Of a stretch of 64,000 nucleotides of DNA, positions 17,349-27,353 are shown in pieces. This stretch comes from Candidatus Xiphinematobacter sp. Idaho Grape (lineage in GTDB: Bacteria > Verrucomicrobiota > Verrucomicrobiia > Chthoniobacterales > Xiphinematobacteraceae), in contig NZ_CP012665.1 in assembly GCF_001318295.1 (NCBI RefSeq), forward strand, positions 248,001-312,000. Reading direction: 5' to 3'. The translations under genes were made by a program, and so were the position numbers. The notes below the pieces were generated by a model. The model had not been told where the DNA came from, searched no databases, and saw nothing but the letters and a program-made list of their open reading frames with translations. The first letter of the stretch is position 1; the number at the start of each line of letters is the position of its first letter.

Positions 17349-18103
17349 TGAAGACTCACCTTTCTTTTCGTGTGTTGCTGTTTGCAGCGTGCCTTGTTGA
17401 AATGCACGCTACTACACAAGCTGTCTCTTTTGAAGAAGCAACTGACAGATTGCTAAAGGGGGATATAGATAAAGCAGCTACAGCATATGAGGCACTACTC
17501 ACCCAAGGTATTTGTGGATCAGCAATTTATGCAAATCTAGGATTTACTCTTCAGAAAAGGAATAAATTAGCTGAGGCGGCACTTAATTACTACCGGGCAT
17601 TAATGTTAAATCCTCAATGCATTGAGGCTAAGGCAGGATTAAATCAATTGCGTGTGCAAACAGGACTTCCAGAACTTACTCCTACCTGGATACAAAGACT
17701 TTCAGAGATAGTTGCACCCACCTTTTTACTTATTGCTGGTGAGATTCTTTTTTGGATAGGGACCTTTCTGCAGGTTAGGGGGGGGGGTAGAAAAAAACTA
17801 TCGCTTTTTCTGAGCAGTAGCGGCCTCTCGTTATTGGGTGCCACAGTGTTTTTGGTTGGTTGGTTGAGCGATCCACGTGTGACGAGAAAACACCTGGCTA
17901 TTGTAACTGCCCAGGAGGGGGAGCTGGCCTTGGCCCAACCGGTAGCTACAGCTCCCCGCATAGCTCCTCTTCCATCAGGCACTCCTGTGACAGTTCTTTC
18001 TGAACGAGGAGACTGGAGCTACTGTCGACTTGCTGATGGGAACCAAGTCTGCTGGATTCCAACTTCGAGCCTGTCCTACGTATACCAGAAGCCTGCCTTT
18101 TAG
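17348..18103 (+). CDS. BatE-like TPR/SH3 membrane protein
   Basis: 251 residues: signal peptide (residues 1 to about 25, ending TTQA), TPR-like helices to about 105 (KGDIDKAATAYEALL, AALNYYRALMLNPQ), two transmembrane helices at about 120-142 and 150-172, and a C-terminal SH3-like domain (190-247: GTPVTVLSERGDWSYCRLAD). BatE proteins have TPRs and close the bat operon in Bacteroidetes; the SH3 part may bind peptidoglycan. A run of ten G (17778-17787) and then seven A lies between the two membrane helices and encodes RGGGRKK. Confidence 0.82.
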   Translation: MKTHLSFRVLLFAACLVEMHATTQAVSFEEATDRLLKGDIDKAATAYEALLTQGICGSAIYANLGFTLQKRNKLAEAALNYYRALMLNPQCIEAKAGLNQLRVQTGLPELTPTWIQRLSEIVAPTFLLIAGEILFWIGTFLQVRGGGRKKLSLFLSSSGLSLLGATVFLVGWLSDPRVTRKHLAIVTAQEGELALAQPVATAPRIAPLPSGTPVTVLSERGDWSYCRLADGNQVCWIPTSSLSYVYQKPAF

Positions 18104-18324
18104 GCTACTAACTTAACACGGGTCCTTACTCTATTTTTCAGTGGGGGCCGCACGTTTTCTCTAAAAACAGGTAGACTTTTGGCATAAAGCTGAAGTGAAA
18201 CATCTTTTTTCTTACCAAGGCACGCCTGGAATGATACCCCGGCAGCAGACTCTCAAACAGTGCCAAGGAAGTTTGGGAGGACTTAAGGGAAGTAAAGAAA
18301 GTGGTCTAGTAGCCTCAATCTCTC

Positions 18325-19671
18325 CTAAGAGGACCAAAATGCCAGAAATGGAGACACGATAAGAAGTATTCCAGTAAGAACTATGACAATTAGCGCTATA
18401 TTTCGATACCTTGCAAGTTCCGGTACTCGTAGAACTAACCATGCGGGAATTAGGCATCCAACCAGTCCAAAAATGGGGCTGGACACTGATGTAAAGTATA
18501 GAATGGGGATGTTTAAACCGACCACTCCCCAGGCAAGTACGATGGTAAACATCTGCACTCCTCGGTTGATCCATACCGAGCTGATTTCTCCGTTTGGAAA
18601 AAAGCGTTGAAAAATGTTGAGCACTAATCCTCGACATACCTCGTGAAAGCCTAGGTAGATACTAAAAAATGCCGTCACTATGGCAAATATATTAAGAGTG
18701 ATGCCCAGTGTTGTCGCCAATCCGGATGGCAAAAACCTCGCGGCCATTGCCAGGGCAGAGATGTTGTTACGGAAGGCGAATTCGGCCTCCTCGTACCCAA
18801 ATGCCAAAGTAAACGATAGGGCATAGAAAAAGACTGTTCCAAACAAAATTAGAAACGCGATATTCATCACCCGGAGCGACTTATAGCGTGCTACTTCTGG
18901 AAATTTTTCTCGGGCTCGATAAGATATTACCATAGGGCTCAAAGTCTGTATGAATAATATCGAAGTTAGAGTGAACGGGAGGGTAATAATACCTTGCTTA
19001 ACAAGCACATGATAGGGGTCGACTGGGCCAATATTATATAAATTCCAGAACTTGATCATTGCCACTCCTAGAAAAATAATAATGCCTAGTTTGATTAGAA
19101 CCATGAGTACAGATACCCTGAAAAGGAACTGTTCTCCCTTGGCTGCAATCGATACGAGACTGCCAATCAAGACTAAGGAATAGAACGGGTTTCTGGAGAG
19201 TAAATTCTTGGTCACCCCAAACGTTTGGAGGTAGGAAGCACTATCGTTAGTAATGTCGGTAAAATAGACAAAGATCCAAATGACCAACATGAAGAAATAC
19301 AAGACACCTAGGGCTATACCCCAATTCTTACCGAGATATCCGGAGATTACTGCAGGATAATCGCTGCAAATTTTTGATTCCGCTAGCGTATTGATGAAAA
19401 GTCTTTGAAACAAGTATAGGGATGGATAGGCCACTATTGCAGAGGCAAGAAAGCACCATATCCCTACCCTCCCTGCCTGGACCGGTAAGAAAATTATTCC
19501 TGCGCCTATCGCCATTCCTATGCTTAGGATAACCCACCCTACGTCCACTCGGCTAAAGCGTGTTGCTTCTTTCCACTCTTCCGGTGACAGCCCCCCTCCA
19601 GAGGCCTGATCTGGCGAAGGATCTTCACGAGTCATGGCAGCAGTTTCATGTGGTAACCGCGAACTATTCAT
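18325..19671 (-). CDS. amino-acid permease of the HAAAP (SdaC/TdcC-like) family
   Basis: 448 residues with about eleven transmembrane helices. The first, GWVILSIGMAIGAGIIFLP, carries the glycine-rich G-x-A-x-GAGIIF signature of the hydroxy/aromatic amino-acid permeases; the nearest known functions are proton- or sodium-coupled serine or threonine uptake. A charged, Pro-rich 35-residue cytosolic N-terminus precedes it; ATG 19635 is an alternative start. It stands alone, convergent to the Bat operon. Substrate specificity cannot be read from sequence alone. Confidence 0.82.
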   Translation of the reverse strand: MNSSRLPHETAAMTREDPSPDQASGGGLSPEEWKEATRFSRVDVGWVILSIGMAIGAGIIFLPVQAGRVGIWCFLASAIVAYPSLYLFQRLFINTLAESKICSDYPAVISGYLGKNWGIALGVLYFFMLVIWIFVYFTDITNDSASYLQTFGVTKNLLSRNPFYSLVLIGSLVSIAAKGEQFLFRVSVLMVLIKLGIIIFLGVAMIKFWNLYNIGPVDPYHVLVKQGIITLPFTLTSILFIQTLSPMVISYRAREKFPEVARYKSLRVMNIAFLILFGTVFFYALSFTLAFGYEEAEFAFRNNISALAMAARFLPSGLATTLGITLNIFAIVTAFFSIYLGFHEVCRGLVLNIFQRFFPNGEISSVWINRGVQMFTIVLAWGVVGLNIPILYFTSVSSPIFGLVGCLIPAWLVLRVPELARYRNIALIVIVLTGILLIVSPFLAFWSS

Positions 19672-20012
19672 AATGACTAACGATTTGACCGGAAAGCCCC
19701 TGCTGTCTGCTAAGTTCTACAGCATGGGACAGGCAGCTTAATTGAGAAACTAGTTCTTGTAGAAGAAAAAAGTACCTCCGTCCCGTTTAACCCAAATAAC
19801 CATCTCTTTCTCTCGGTCGTAACAACTATTGGGTCCCCCGCTCAGCCGCTGCGTTTTAGGTTATCGCAACCTATTTTGGAAAGCTGCTACTAGATGGAGA
19901 AAAACCGCCACCTCTCCCAATTTCTTGAAGTCTCCAACCAAAGAGGGCAGAGTACCCTACAGTTTTTGGTCGGAATAGGAAAATTTTTCCATACTCGTGC
20001 ATTTTTTGAGGG
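19672..20012 (+). other. gene-free divergent intergenic region
   Basis: About 340 bases between the divergent permease and CNNM genes. No open frame, RNA gene or repeat was recognised; it must contain the two promoters. Confidence 0.6.
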
Positions 20013-21296
20013 ATGAATGAAGTTTTTTATCTGCTTCTACCCCTGGGCATTTTGCTGGTGTTCACCTCAGCTCTTCTTTCTATGGCGAGCGCGTCGTTTT
20101 CTGCTTTGACAGAAACCATGAAACAGATTGCACAGAAGAAGGATAGAGTGCTTGCACAACAGCTGGAAGAATGGATGTGCTCTCGTAGAGAAGTTTTAAG
20201 CGCTATTAACATAGCAGATGGTCTGGTGACGCTTCCGCTTATTTTCTTCTGTCTGTGGTGGGTAGATGCTCAAGGCCTGAGTGTTTACTTGCCGGGATGG
20301 ATGTTGGCCATGCTGCTCTTTGTGGCAGTCACTCTTCTCTGTGAACTTCTACCCAAGCTTGTTGGTCTGGCACAACCAGTGTTTGTTTTGTCCATCTGTT
20401 GGCCAATTGTATCTGGCGTCTACTGGTTGCTAGGACCCATTGTTCTCCGAGTGCTAACGTGGAATGACCTCTGGATGGATAGATCTAGCGATAATCTCAT
20501 TTCTCCTGATGGCACACTTTCTTTGGAAGAGCTACAGTCGCTACTCGAAGTAACTGAAGAAGAGGGGGGAGTGTACCATGAAGAGGCTGAACTACTCCAA
20601 AAGATTATCAAACTATCATCTGAGGTGGCTAATCACTGCATGATCCCACGAGTAGACACTTTTACGCTGCCTGATAATCTCTCAAACGCTCAGGCGGTGG
20701 TTCTCATCCGATGGAATAGGCACAGGCAAGTGCCAATACGAGGGGAAACACCGGACGAAATCCTTGGCGTTTTAGACGCCAGAGATTTTCTTCTATTTCC
20801 TGAGAGACACTACACAGGCATGCTTAAGCCGCCTTCTCTTGTGCCGGAAACGATCCAAGCTTTAGATCTACTCGTTGCTTTCCAGATTCAGCAAAAAAAC
20901 ATGGCGATTTTACTGGACGAGTACGGAGGGATTGAAGGACTTGTAACTTTTTCCGACCTCCTAGAGGAAATTTTTGGCGAAGATGGCCATGAGCACAGAA
21001 ACTCCCCCTCCATCAAGAGGATAGAGGGAGGAAGATTTTTGGCAAGTGGCGGGCTACATCTCGATGAGCTTGGAGAGGTATTAGGTATCGACACTTCCGA
21101 CTTTTCTGCTCATACCGTTGGGGGGCTGCTGATCGAGCATTTTGGGCAACTACCTAAGGTTGGAGCTTCTATGCTACTAGCAAACTGGGAAGTCTGTGTT
21201 CGACAGATTTCCAGAAAACGTGTTCTAGAGGTTCTTATTTCCCCACTGCAACAAACTCAAACCAGTTCAGCGGCATCTTTGCCACTGCTCAAATGA
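20013..21296 (+). CDS. CNNM/CorC-type membrane protein (DUF21 + CBS + CorC_HlyC domains)
   Basis: 427 residues. Residues 1-180 are a DUF21 transmembrane domain with four helices (LLLPLGILLVFTSALLSMAS at the start). A CBS pair at about 205-325 includes NMAILLDEYGGIEGLVTFSDLLEE, the family signature, and a CorC_HlyC domain closes the protein (about 335-415: GLHLDELGEVLGID). The family handles Mg2+/Co2+ export or is called hemolysin-like. GAGGG stands one base before ATG 20013. The stop overlaps the next gene's start by 4 bp (ATGA), so two paralogues are translated together. Confidence 0.9.
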   Translation: MNEVFYLLLPLGILLVFTSALLSMASASFSALTETMKQIAQKKDRVLAQQLEEWMCSRREVLSAINIADGLVTLPLIFFCLWWVDAQGLSVYLPGWMLAMLLFVAVTLLCELLPKLVGLAQPVFVLSICWPIVSGVYWLLGPIVLRVLTWNDLWMDRSSDNLISPDGTLSLEELQSLLEVTEEEGGVYHEEAELLQKIIKLSSEVANHCMIPRVDTFTLPDNLSNAQAVVLIRWNRHRQVPIRGETPDEILGVLDARDFLLFPERHYTGMLKPPSLVPETIQALDLLVAFQIQQKNMAILLDEYGGIEGLVTFSDLLEEIFGEDGHEHRNSPSIKRIEGGRFLASGGLHLDELGEVLGIDTSDFSAHTVGGLLIEHFGQLPKVGASMLLANWEVCVRQISRKRVLEVLISPLQQTQTSSAASLPLLK

Positions 21297-22285
21297 TTTT
21301 CATTACAATTTTTGCCTGTATGTTCTTCAGCTTTACGCTCTCTGGTGTTGAGTCTACCCTTAATACCAATCGAGCTCGGCTACACCACTATGCTAAACTC
21401 GGCGACGCTACAGCGTCTACTCTACGTTCACTTCTAGTACAGAGAGATTGTTTGTTAGTTACGGTAATAACGTTTTCTACACTCCTTCGAATTCTCACCC
21501 TTGCATTACTATATTCCTTTCTTGCACCAAGAACTGGTGTCCTCGGCGCTGCAGCGGCAATAACGTTGAGCATCCCATTGCTTACGTTGTTCTTAGTAAA
21601 ACTTCCTCAGATATTATTCCAGCGACTTCCAATTTCTGCTGCGATAGCTTTTGTCAGTGTTCTTTCCATTTTTCAAAGGATCACATGGCCACTTGCCTCT
21701 TTGCTTACTTGGCTAGCCAGTCCCTTTGTAGCCTATAACAAGCGGGAGCAGTTATCTATGCAGACCCTTGCAGCTACTGTGGAAATTGGGCGTGCTGTCT
21801 CACGTCTCATGGAGATAGGCCAGCTAAGCCATACAGCTTTTCAGCTGGTCCAGAATCTTCTCAGATGCAGAAATCAAAGGATCTCCTCCTTTATAATTCC
21901 CCCCCAGGACGTAGTACATGTTGGTCCAGATACGCTGGTTCCCGAACTCCTAGAACTTTCCCGCCATACTGGAACGGAACAAATCCTCGTTTTAGGAGAA
22001 CACAAGCAGATTATGGGGATAGTAGATGTTCTTGACCTTCTACTCGAGGGCATTCGTGTTGGAAAATCTAAATCTCATGCCAGAAACATTGCCTCAGTTT
22101 CTTCCACTGAGAGCATCCACACGGCCATCCGAAAAATGCGAGCTGCCCAAAGTAGCATTTGTGCCGTCACCGCACAGATCTCTGGGGATGTACTAGGTGT
22201 TGTCACCATAGATTCTCTTCTTCAGTGCCTCCTTATAGGAAAAAATCGAGCCACCTCCCCTGGAGAGGCAGCACTTTCATTGTAA
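21293..22285 (+). CDS. second CNNM-type membrane protein (DUF21 + CBS, no CorC_HlyC domain)
   Basis: 330 residues, paralogue of the preceding gene: DUF21 helices ([20 protein letters not shown], then [30 protein letters not shown]) and a CBS pair ([21 protein letters not shown], then [15 protein letters not shown]). The C-terminal CorC_HlyC domain of the first paralogue is missing. Tandem full and short CNNM proteins suggest a heteromeric transporter. The 3' end overlaps lpxD on the other strand by 9 bp. Confidence 0.87.
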   Translation: MIFITIFACMFFSFTLSGVESTLNTNRARLHHYAKLGDATASTLRSLLVQRDCLLVTVITFSTLLRILTLALLYSFLAPRTGVLGAAAAITLSIPLLTLFLVKLPQILFQRLPISAAIAFVSVLSIFQRITWPLASLLTWLASPFVAYNKREQLSMQTLAATVEIGRAVSRLMEIGQLSHTAFQLVQNLLRCRNQRISSFIIPPQDVVHVGPDTLVPELLELSRHTGTEQILVLGEHKQIMGIVDVLDLLLEGIRVGKSKSHARNIASVSSTESIHTAIRKMRAAQSSICAVTAQISGDVLGVVTIDSLLQCLLIGKNRATSPGEAALSL

Positions 22286-23299
22286 AAGCTCGGTAATTTT
22301 CTCTTCTAACCGTCGTACTCGTGCATAGAATTTCTCCAGACGTTCCACGTAAAAAAATTTACGTTTGTAGACCTCGATTGGACGGGCCGGTACTCCAATC
22401 AATACCTCTTTTGGAGAAACGGACTTGACCACTCCGGACTTTGCAGCAATGACCGCCTCATCTCCCACTTCTATATGACCATTGATTCCCACCTGTCCTG
22501 CAATAGTCACGCAACGCCCTACCTTGGTGCTTCCTGCAATCCCTACTTGACCACAGAGAATAGAGCATTCCCCGACAGTAACATTGTGGGCAATCTGAAC
22601 AAGGTTGTCAATTTTAGTCCCCTTCTGAATCCAAGTACGCCCAAAACGAGCACGATCTACCGTAGTATTAGCACCAATTTCTACATCGTCATCTACTTGC
22701 ACAATACCTCTTTGTGGAAGTTTGACATGTTTTCCTCTCAAGTATTCAAACCCAAAGCCATCTGAGCCCAAAACTACACCGGGATGGAGAACTACCCTAT
22801 TTCCAACCAAGCACCGTGCCAGGATACTCACACGAGGATGCAGAAGACACTTCTCTCCGATAACGACTTTTTGTCCTATGTAACAATGTGCCCCTATCAC
22901 CGTTCCAGTGCCAATTTGAGCTCCTGATTCTACCACAGCAAACGGCTGGATGCTCACTCCCTGAGAAATGTGTACCCCTTCTGCAATGCAGGCAAGCCGA
23001 TGCACTCCCGGCGTGTAAGAGGGATCTGGCTCGGAAAAGAAATCGATCAGCTTTCCAAAAGCAGTCGTTGGACTTTCTACACGGAGAAGAATTGGCGGAA
23101 CTGGCTCCTCAAAATTCATGGGAACCAGAACGGCAGAGGCACGGCTAGAGCGTAGGGCGGGCAAGTATTTGAGATTCCCCAAAAATGTTACATCACCCCT
23201 TTCTGCGTCTCCTACAGCAGAAATCCCGCGAATCTCTACGGCCGCGGAACTCAGCGAAACTTCTGTACCAACGAGCCGTGCAACCTCTTCAAGCCTCAT
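22277..23299 (-). CDS. lpxD: UDP-3-O-acylglucosamine N-acyltransferase LpxD
   Basis: Third enzyme of lipid A synthesis: adds the N-linked 3-hydroxyacyl chain to UDP-3-O-acylglucosamine. 340 residues: N-terminal domain (1-100) and left-handed beta-helix hexapeptide repeats from about 105 to 300. It includes the active-site region [16 protein letters not shown], in which the His is catalytic by family knowledge, and a C-terminal helix. Follows skp and bamA, the classic order. The leader contains nine C on the + strand (23305-23313), i.e. nine G immediately before the GGAGG ribosome-binding site. Confidence 0.96.
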   Translation of the reverse strand: MRLEEVARLVGTEVSLSSAAVEIRGISAVGDAERGDVTFLGNLKYLPALRSSRASAVLVPMNFEEPVPPILLRVESPTTAFGKLIDFFSEPDPSYTPGVHRLACIAEGVHISQGVSIQPFAVVESGAQIGTGTVIGAHCYIGQKVVIGEKCLLHPRVSILARCLVGNRVVLHPGVVLGSDGFGFEYLRGKHVKLPQRGIVQVDDDVEIGANTTVDRARFGRTWIQKGTKIDNLVQIAHNVTVGECSILCGQVGIAGSTKVGRCVTIAGQVGINGHIEVGDEAVIAAKSGVVKSVSPKEVLIGVPARPIEVYKRKFFYVERLEKFYARVRRLEEKITELLQ

Positions 23300-23304
23300 A
23301 ACCT

Positions 23305-23313
23305 CCCCCCCCC
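23305..23313 (-). promoter_or_regulatory. poly-G tract abutting the lpxD ribosome-binding site
   Basis: On the coding strand nine G run straight into AGG, four bases from the lpxD ATG (23299). Length changes would alter the ribosome-binding region without touching the protein. The flanking CCTCCC...GGGAGG is also able to pair. Confidence 0.5.
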
Positions 23314-23403
23314 TCAGACAAGGGAGGACACAACAATCTCTGCCTGTGAACAGACGGGAGCCACATGCATGTCAACCTTCTCTTCCTGGAAGAAAGGCAG
23401 CAA

Positions 23404-24009
23404 CTAGGTTTTTTTGGGCTTCTTTGTCTTTGGCATCCCTTTATTTAGATCATTTAGATCAGAGATAACCTGAACAGTTAAATCAACATCATCGGGTGCG
23501 TGGAGCACTACTGGAATTCCTCCAAAGCCCAGCCCAGATTTATCAAAAACAAAGTCGTAGCTGTCAGATTTCACCTTGGCGATGACTACCTTCATGATGT
23601 CCTGGACGATATCCGCTCGCATATGCCCAAATTTCTCCTGGAGCTGCTGTTCCTTCATAGCTCGAAAACTGGAGCATTCACGGTCCAGCTCCCTTGCTTC
23701 TTTAACTTTCACCTCCCGCTTTTTGGTCTTTGCCTCCTTAGTCAGCCTGCTAAGCTCAGGCTTCTTGATATCCTGACTTAGGCTTTCAATCACCTTCATA
23801 GTGTCCTTCAGTTTCGTAAGACGCTCCTCTAAGTGTCGCTTGGAGGTCTCTCGCTCGGCATTGAGCTGACTTTGGGCTTCCTTCGTCTTGTAATACTCCG
23901 TGAAAACACGGTTCATATCCACGGTGCCAACTTTAACGGCGTATGCAGAGGTCCCAAATAAAAGGATACCTGCTGCAAGGAGGAATGAGGAAAAAGGGGA
24001 TCGAGGCAT
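23404..24009 (-). CDS. skp: periplasmic chaperone Skp/OmpH
   Basis: 201 residues: signal peptide 1-24 (SFLLAAGILLFGTSAYA, cleavage before VKVG), then a long, highly charged coiled coil (about 45-150) typical of Skp tentacles, ending in KVKSDSYDFVFDKSGLGFGG. Holds unfolded outer-membrane proteins in the periplasm for delivery to BamA, the gene just upstream. A Lys-rich tail (PKTKKPKKT) is longer than in E. coli. Confidence 0.9.
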   Translation of the reverse strand: MPRSPFSSFLLAAGILLFGTSAYAVKVGTVDMNRVFTEYYKTKEAQSQLNAERETSKRHLEERLTKLKDTMKVIESLSQDIKKPELSRLTKEAKTKKREVKVKEARELDRECSSFRAMKEQQLQEKFGHMRADIVQDIMKVVIAKVKSDSYDFVFDKSGLGFGGIPVVLHAPDDVDLTVQVISDLNDLNKGMPKTKKPKKT

Positions 24010-24061
24010 ATCGCTTTGTGTAGTGCTAAATTTTTTGGTTGTTCTTCAATTTATAGACGAT

Positions 24062-26407
24062 TTAGAACTGGTATCCAATATTGAATTGGAATCTCCCTTT
24101 GTTGCGGTTGTACTTATCGCATTTGATCGGGTATCCAAAATCGAAACGAACAGGCGTACCTGCGAGAAAATCTAGATGAAGACCGACGCCAATGTCCCCG
24201 TTTGTGTTTTTTGCTGAAAAGTCATAGTTGCTCACATTCACTCCTCCCCAATCCGTAAAGAGGGCTCCACGAATCCTAGGCAGGACAGGGAATGTAACCT
24301 CCAGCGTACCAAAAAAAAGCGAGCTCCCTCCAACGGCGTTTCCGAACTTATCCTTCGGCCCTACATCCCGAAAATCAAATCCTCGGAGGTCACCTGACCC
24401 TCCCAGATAAAGCCGGTCAAAAATTGGAACATCTCTGTGCATCCTTCCCCAACTGGTTGTAACAGCAATTCTAGCTTTTGCCATAAAAATCAAATCCCGC
24501 GGCAGTAGCACATACCGTGTGGCATCTAAACTCAGTCCGTAATCCTGAACGCTTCCACCCAACATGCCTCCGGAGAGGAAGTTAGTGTATCTAATTATGG
24601 CGCCGTGCCTGGGCAAAAAAAGGTTATCACGTGTGTCATAATCCAATCCTGCAGAAAGAGAGTTTCTCGTATATCTGCCTTTGGAGTTCTGAATATATAG
24701 CCCAGTGTTTTTAGCAACACTGTGGACATAAATCCCCTCCCTGCGACATTCACCCCGCATGGAAATAAACGAGGTGATAGGTAGACGAAAGTGGAACGCG
24801 CCCCCATAGTACATTTGATCGTAAACCGTACTGAGATAATCGGCATCGTGGTAGTAACCCTCTATGCCTACCAAGAGCCTACGGCCCAGGAACCAAGGCT
24901 CCGCCAGTGAGACTATAAAATCTTTTCTCTCAAGGCCATACTGCATTCGAATTCGAAGACGTTGACCAGCACCATAGAAAGTTGGCCAGCCAAACAGGTC
25001 AAAGTTGGTTTGTTGCAGCTCTGCGAAACCAACCAAGCTATCGATGCTGCTATAACCTGCGCCTATATTGAAATTTCCTGTATTTTTCTCTTCCAGAAGA
25101 ACGTGTAAATCTTTCCGGTGAGGAAAGAGAGTAGATTGTGGAAAAAGATCTACACGCGAGAAGTAATTCAAGTTCTGCAGGCGAGCCCGGCTAATATCCA
25201 TCCGTTGCGTATCGAAAATTTCCCCCGGTTTTAGGGCAAGCTCACGCCGAACTACAAAGTCTCTGGTACGGGTATTGCCCTGAATCCTGATGAGGTTGAC
25301 GTAAGACCGTACCCCCTCGTCTACATCGAACAGAAGGTCGACTCGGGAAGCTCCAACGGGGAAAACGTGAGGATTCACGCTATGGTCTAAGAAGCCACAC
25401 TTCCCATAAAAGCCATTAATAGCCCTAAGATTACCATGCAAACCCTTTGGGGTGTAGAGGGCGCCTTCCCGCATCCTAAGGAGGCCAAGCAGCTTCTGCG
25501 ATCTATTGGAGGGAATACCACTAAATCTAATGGCCCGAACATGATACTGTGTTCCCTCCCTAACCTTGTAAATAACCTCCACCCTTTTCCGTGGAAGAAG
25601 CTTTACCTGTACACCGATACATTCAGCATCTGCAAAACCACGATTTTGGTAGAGGAGACGGATTCTGCGCTTATCTTCATCCAACCGCTCTGGGGTCAGT
25701 CTGCCACTCCCATTAATGAAGGAAAGTAGATTGCGGCTCTTTGTCCTTAAAGAGGTACGCAATTCTCTACTTGAGAGAGAACTGTTGCCGACGAAGGAGA
25801 TCTTCCCCACGACTATACGGGGTCCCTCTACGATATTAAATGTAACCCGAACATAGTTTTTCTTAGGTGTAGGCTGAACGGAAAATGACACTCGTACCTG
25901 CCCAAAGTTTTTGCTCTCGTAGAGTCTGATGATTCTCCGTCGAGCTTCCGCTAAACGCTCCTCACTTAAAGCCTGGTCCACCTTAGCAGAAATTTCCCTA
26001 CGCACACGGGCAGGCGGCACCTGATTAGTGCCCTTGATATGGATAGCAGCTATGGAGGGTAATCCCTGGATGAAGACCACCACCTTTACTCCATTGAGAA
26101 GAGGTTCTGCGGAGATGCGCACGTCTGAGACCAATCCCGTTGCGTAAAGGGAACGCACATCCTGCTTCGCAAGTCGCCAGCTATAGGGTAGCCCTTTTTT
26201 CATGCTTAGGTTTGCGAGAACACGTTCCCTGCTGATCCTGGGGGGGGGGCCAATAAATTGAATGTCGATTCCTTGCACCAAAGGGTCTCCTTGTGCCAAA
26301 AGGACATCCGACACCGGCAGGAGAAAATAGCAAAGAGACCAGCAAAAAATGATAACCAGACGTGAGAGATAGGTAGTCACAACGGTCAATGGGTTAAGGC
26401 AATGCAT
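24062..26407 (-). CDS. bamA: outer-membrane protein assembly factor BamA
   Basis: 781 residues from ATG 26407: signal peptide (LVIIFCWSLCYFLLPVSDVLLA), five POTRA domains (about 40-420) and an Omp85 barrel ending in aromatic F (FQFNIGYQF), the C-terminal beta-signal. The barrel includes RGFDFRDVGP and a lid-loop-like LYLGGSGDLRGFD region. An in-frame start at 26479 would add 24 residues made by a tandem repeat, so the later ATG is preferred. Ten G on the + strand (26240-26249) encode the GPPPRIS turn in POTRA1. bamA-skp-lpxD form one operon. Confidence 0.95.
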   Translation of the reverse strand: MHCLNPLTVVTTYLSRLVIIFCWSLCYFLLPVSDVLLAQGDPLVQGIDIQFIGPPPRISRERVLANLSMKKGLPYSWRLAKQDVRSLYATGLVSDVRISAEPLLNGVKVVVFIQGLPSIAAIHIKGTNQVPPARVRREISAKVDQALSEERLAEARRRIIRLYESKNFGQVRVSFSVQPTPKKNYVRVTFNIVEGPRIVVGKISFVGNSSLSSRELRTSLRTKSRNLLSFINGSGRLTPERLDEDKRRIRLLYQNRGFADAECIGVQVKLLPRKRVEVIYKVREGTQYHVRAIRFSGIPSNRSQKLLGLLRMREGALYTPKGLHGNLRAINGFYGKCGFLDHSVNPHVFPVGASRVDLLFDVDEGVRSYVNLIRIQGNTRTRDFVVRRELALKPGEIFDTQRMDISRARLQNLNYFSRVDLFPQSTLFPHRKDLHVLLEEKNTGNFNIGAGYSSIDSLVGFAELQQTNFDLFGWPTFYGAGQRLRIRMQYGLERKDFIVSLAEPWFLGRRLLVGIEGYYHDADYLSTVYDQMYYGGAFHFRLPITSFISMRGECRREGIYVHSVAKNTGLYIQNSKGRYTRNSLSAGLDYDTRDNLFLPRHGAIIRYTNFLSGGMLGGSVQDYGLSLDATRYVLLPRDLIFMAKARIAVTTSWGRMHRDVPIFDRLYLGGSGDLRGFDFRDVGPKDKFGNAVGGSSLFFGTLEVTFPVLPRIRGALFTDWGGVNVSNYDFSAKNTNGDIGVGLHLDFLAGTPVRFDFGYPIKCDKYNRNKGRFQFNIGYQF

Positions 26408-26411
26408 TACA

Positions 26412-26441
26412 CTAAAGGTTTCTATGCTAAAGGTTTCTATG
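26412..26441. repeat. 15-bp tandem duplication before bamA
   Basis: Two perfect copies of CTAAAGGTTTCTATG in the bamA leader. Depending on the start, it lies in the untranslated leader or encodes SIETF twice. Confidence 0.9.
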
Positions 26442-26540
26442 CTATGAAGTGGCGCCACAGGCCACACTACTCTGGACATACCGAGTCACACCAAGCGGCT
26501 GTTGAAAAAACTGCAACGTCAGCAGCCCCATCGTCGTAAT

Positions 26541-27353
26541 TCAGCCGGAACGTTTATTCCGTTTATTCATCTCTTCAACTAAGGCTGGAAGCTCGCGCAG
26601 AGTAGAAATTTCCGCATAGGGCCATGGCTGCAAAAAATCTCCTGCTGCCTCAGAAGCACGAAGCCAGACGCTACGGATACCCGCATTGCAAGCTCCCGCA
26701 ATATCTCGTTCCTTACTGTTACCGACCATAACCACCTCCGACGGGAGCGTACCTAACTCTGCTATCAACTGGAAGAAGATTTCTGCCCTTGGCTTTCCTA
26801 TTCCTCTTTCTCCGGAAATAGTAATTGCCTGAAAAAACGGCTCCAATCCAGAAGCAGCTATCTTTTCTCCCTGCAGGGAGGGCGCCCCATTCGTCAGCAT
26901 TCCCAGATGATAGCGAGGGTGCAAGTATGCCAGAACTTCCTTAGCATCCGGCACCAATCTCTGGAATTTACGGCGGGCTTTGCTAAAGCCTTCGGACAGT
27001 TCTAAACCCACAGCAGGAGAAACACTGGGTAATTGTTGATGCAACGCACCAGAAAAAACGGCTTCCCGGAAGGGGATAGTCCAATTTCGGAGTTTCTGCA
27101 ACTCTTCCTGTTCATCGCCAAACTTACCCCATAGGCACTCGAAAGCACTAATTCCGACGCTGTCACAGTAAGCAAAGCAAGGCCCCGCACTCCAGAGTTC
27201 ACAAGCCAGGATTTGGCAGTCCCTGACAAAATCTTCTTTTTTAACTCCAAAGCGAGTGACCTTTGTGCCAACTTCCTCGAAGGCCATCCTAGAGACCTCC
27301 TCATCTGCTATTAACGTGTCGTCTAAGTCAAAAATGATAGCCCGAATCTCCAT
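26541..27353 (-). CDS. HAD-superfamily hydrolase (YjjG/nucleotidase-like)
   Basis: 270 residues with all HAD motifs: nucleophile DLDDTL (D9 and D11), MLTNGAP (motif II, Thr), GKPRAEIF (motif III Lys) and VGNSKERDIAGACNAG (motif IV). A helical cap of the C1 type lies between about 20 and 140. Likely a cytosolic phosphatase of small phosphorylated metabolites or nucleotides; the substrate is not readable. Single gene divergent from the porin gene. Confidence 0.85.
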   Translation of the reverse strand: MEIRAIIFDLDDTLIADEEVSRMAFEEVGTKVTRFGVKKEDFVRDCQILACELWSAGPCFAYCDSVGISAFECLWGKFGDEQEELQKLRNWTIPFREAVFSGALHQQLPSVSPAVGLELSEGFSKARRKFQRLVPDAKEVLAYLHPRYHLGMLTNGAPSLQGEKIAASGLEPFFQAITISGERGIGKPRAEIFFQLIAELGTLPSEVVMVGNSKERDIAGACNAGIRSVWLRASEAAGDFLQPWPYAEISTLRELPALVEEMNKRNKRSG

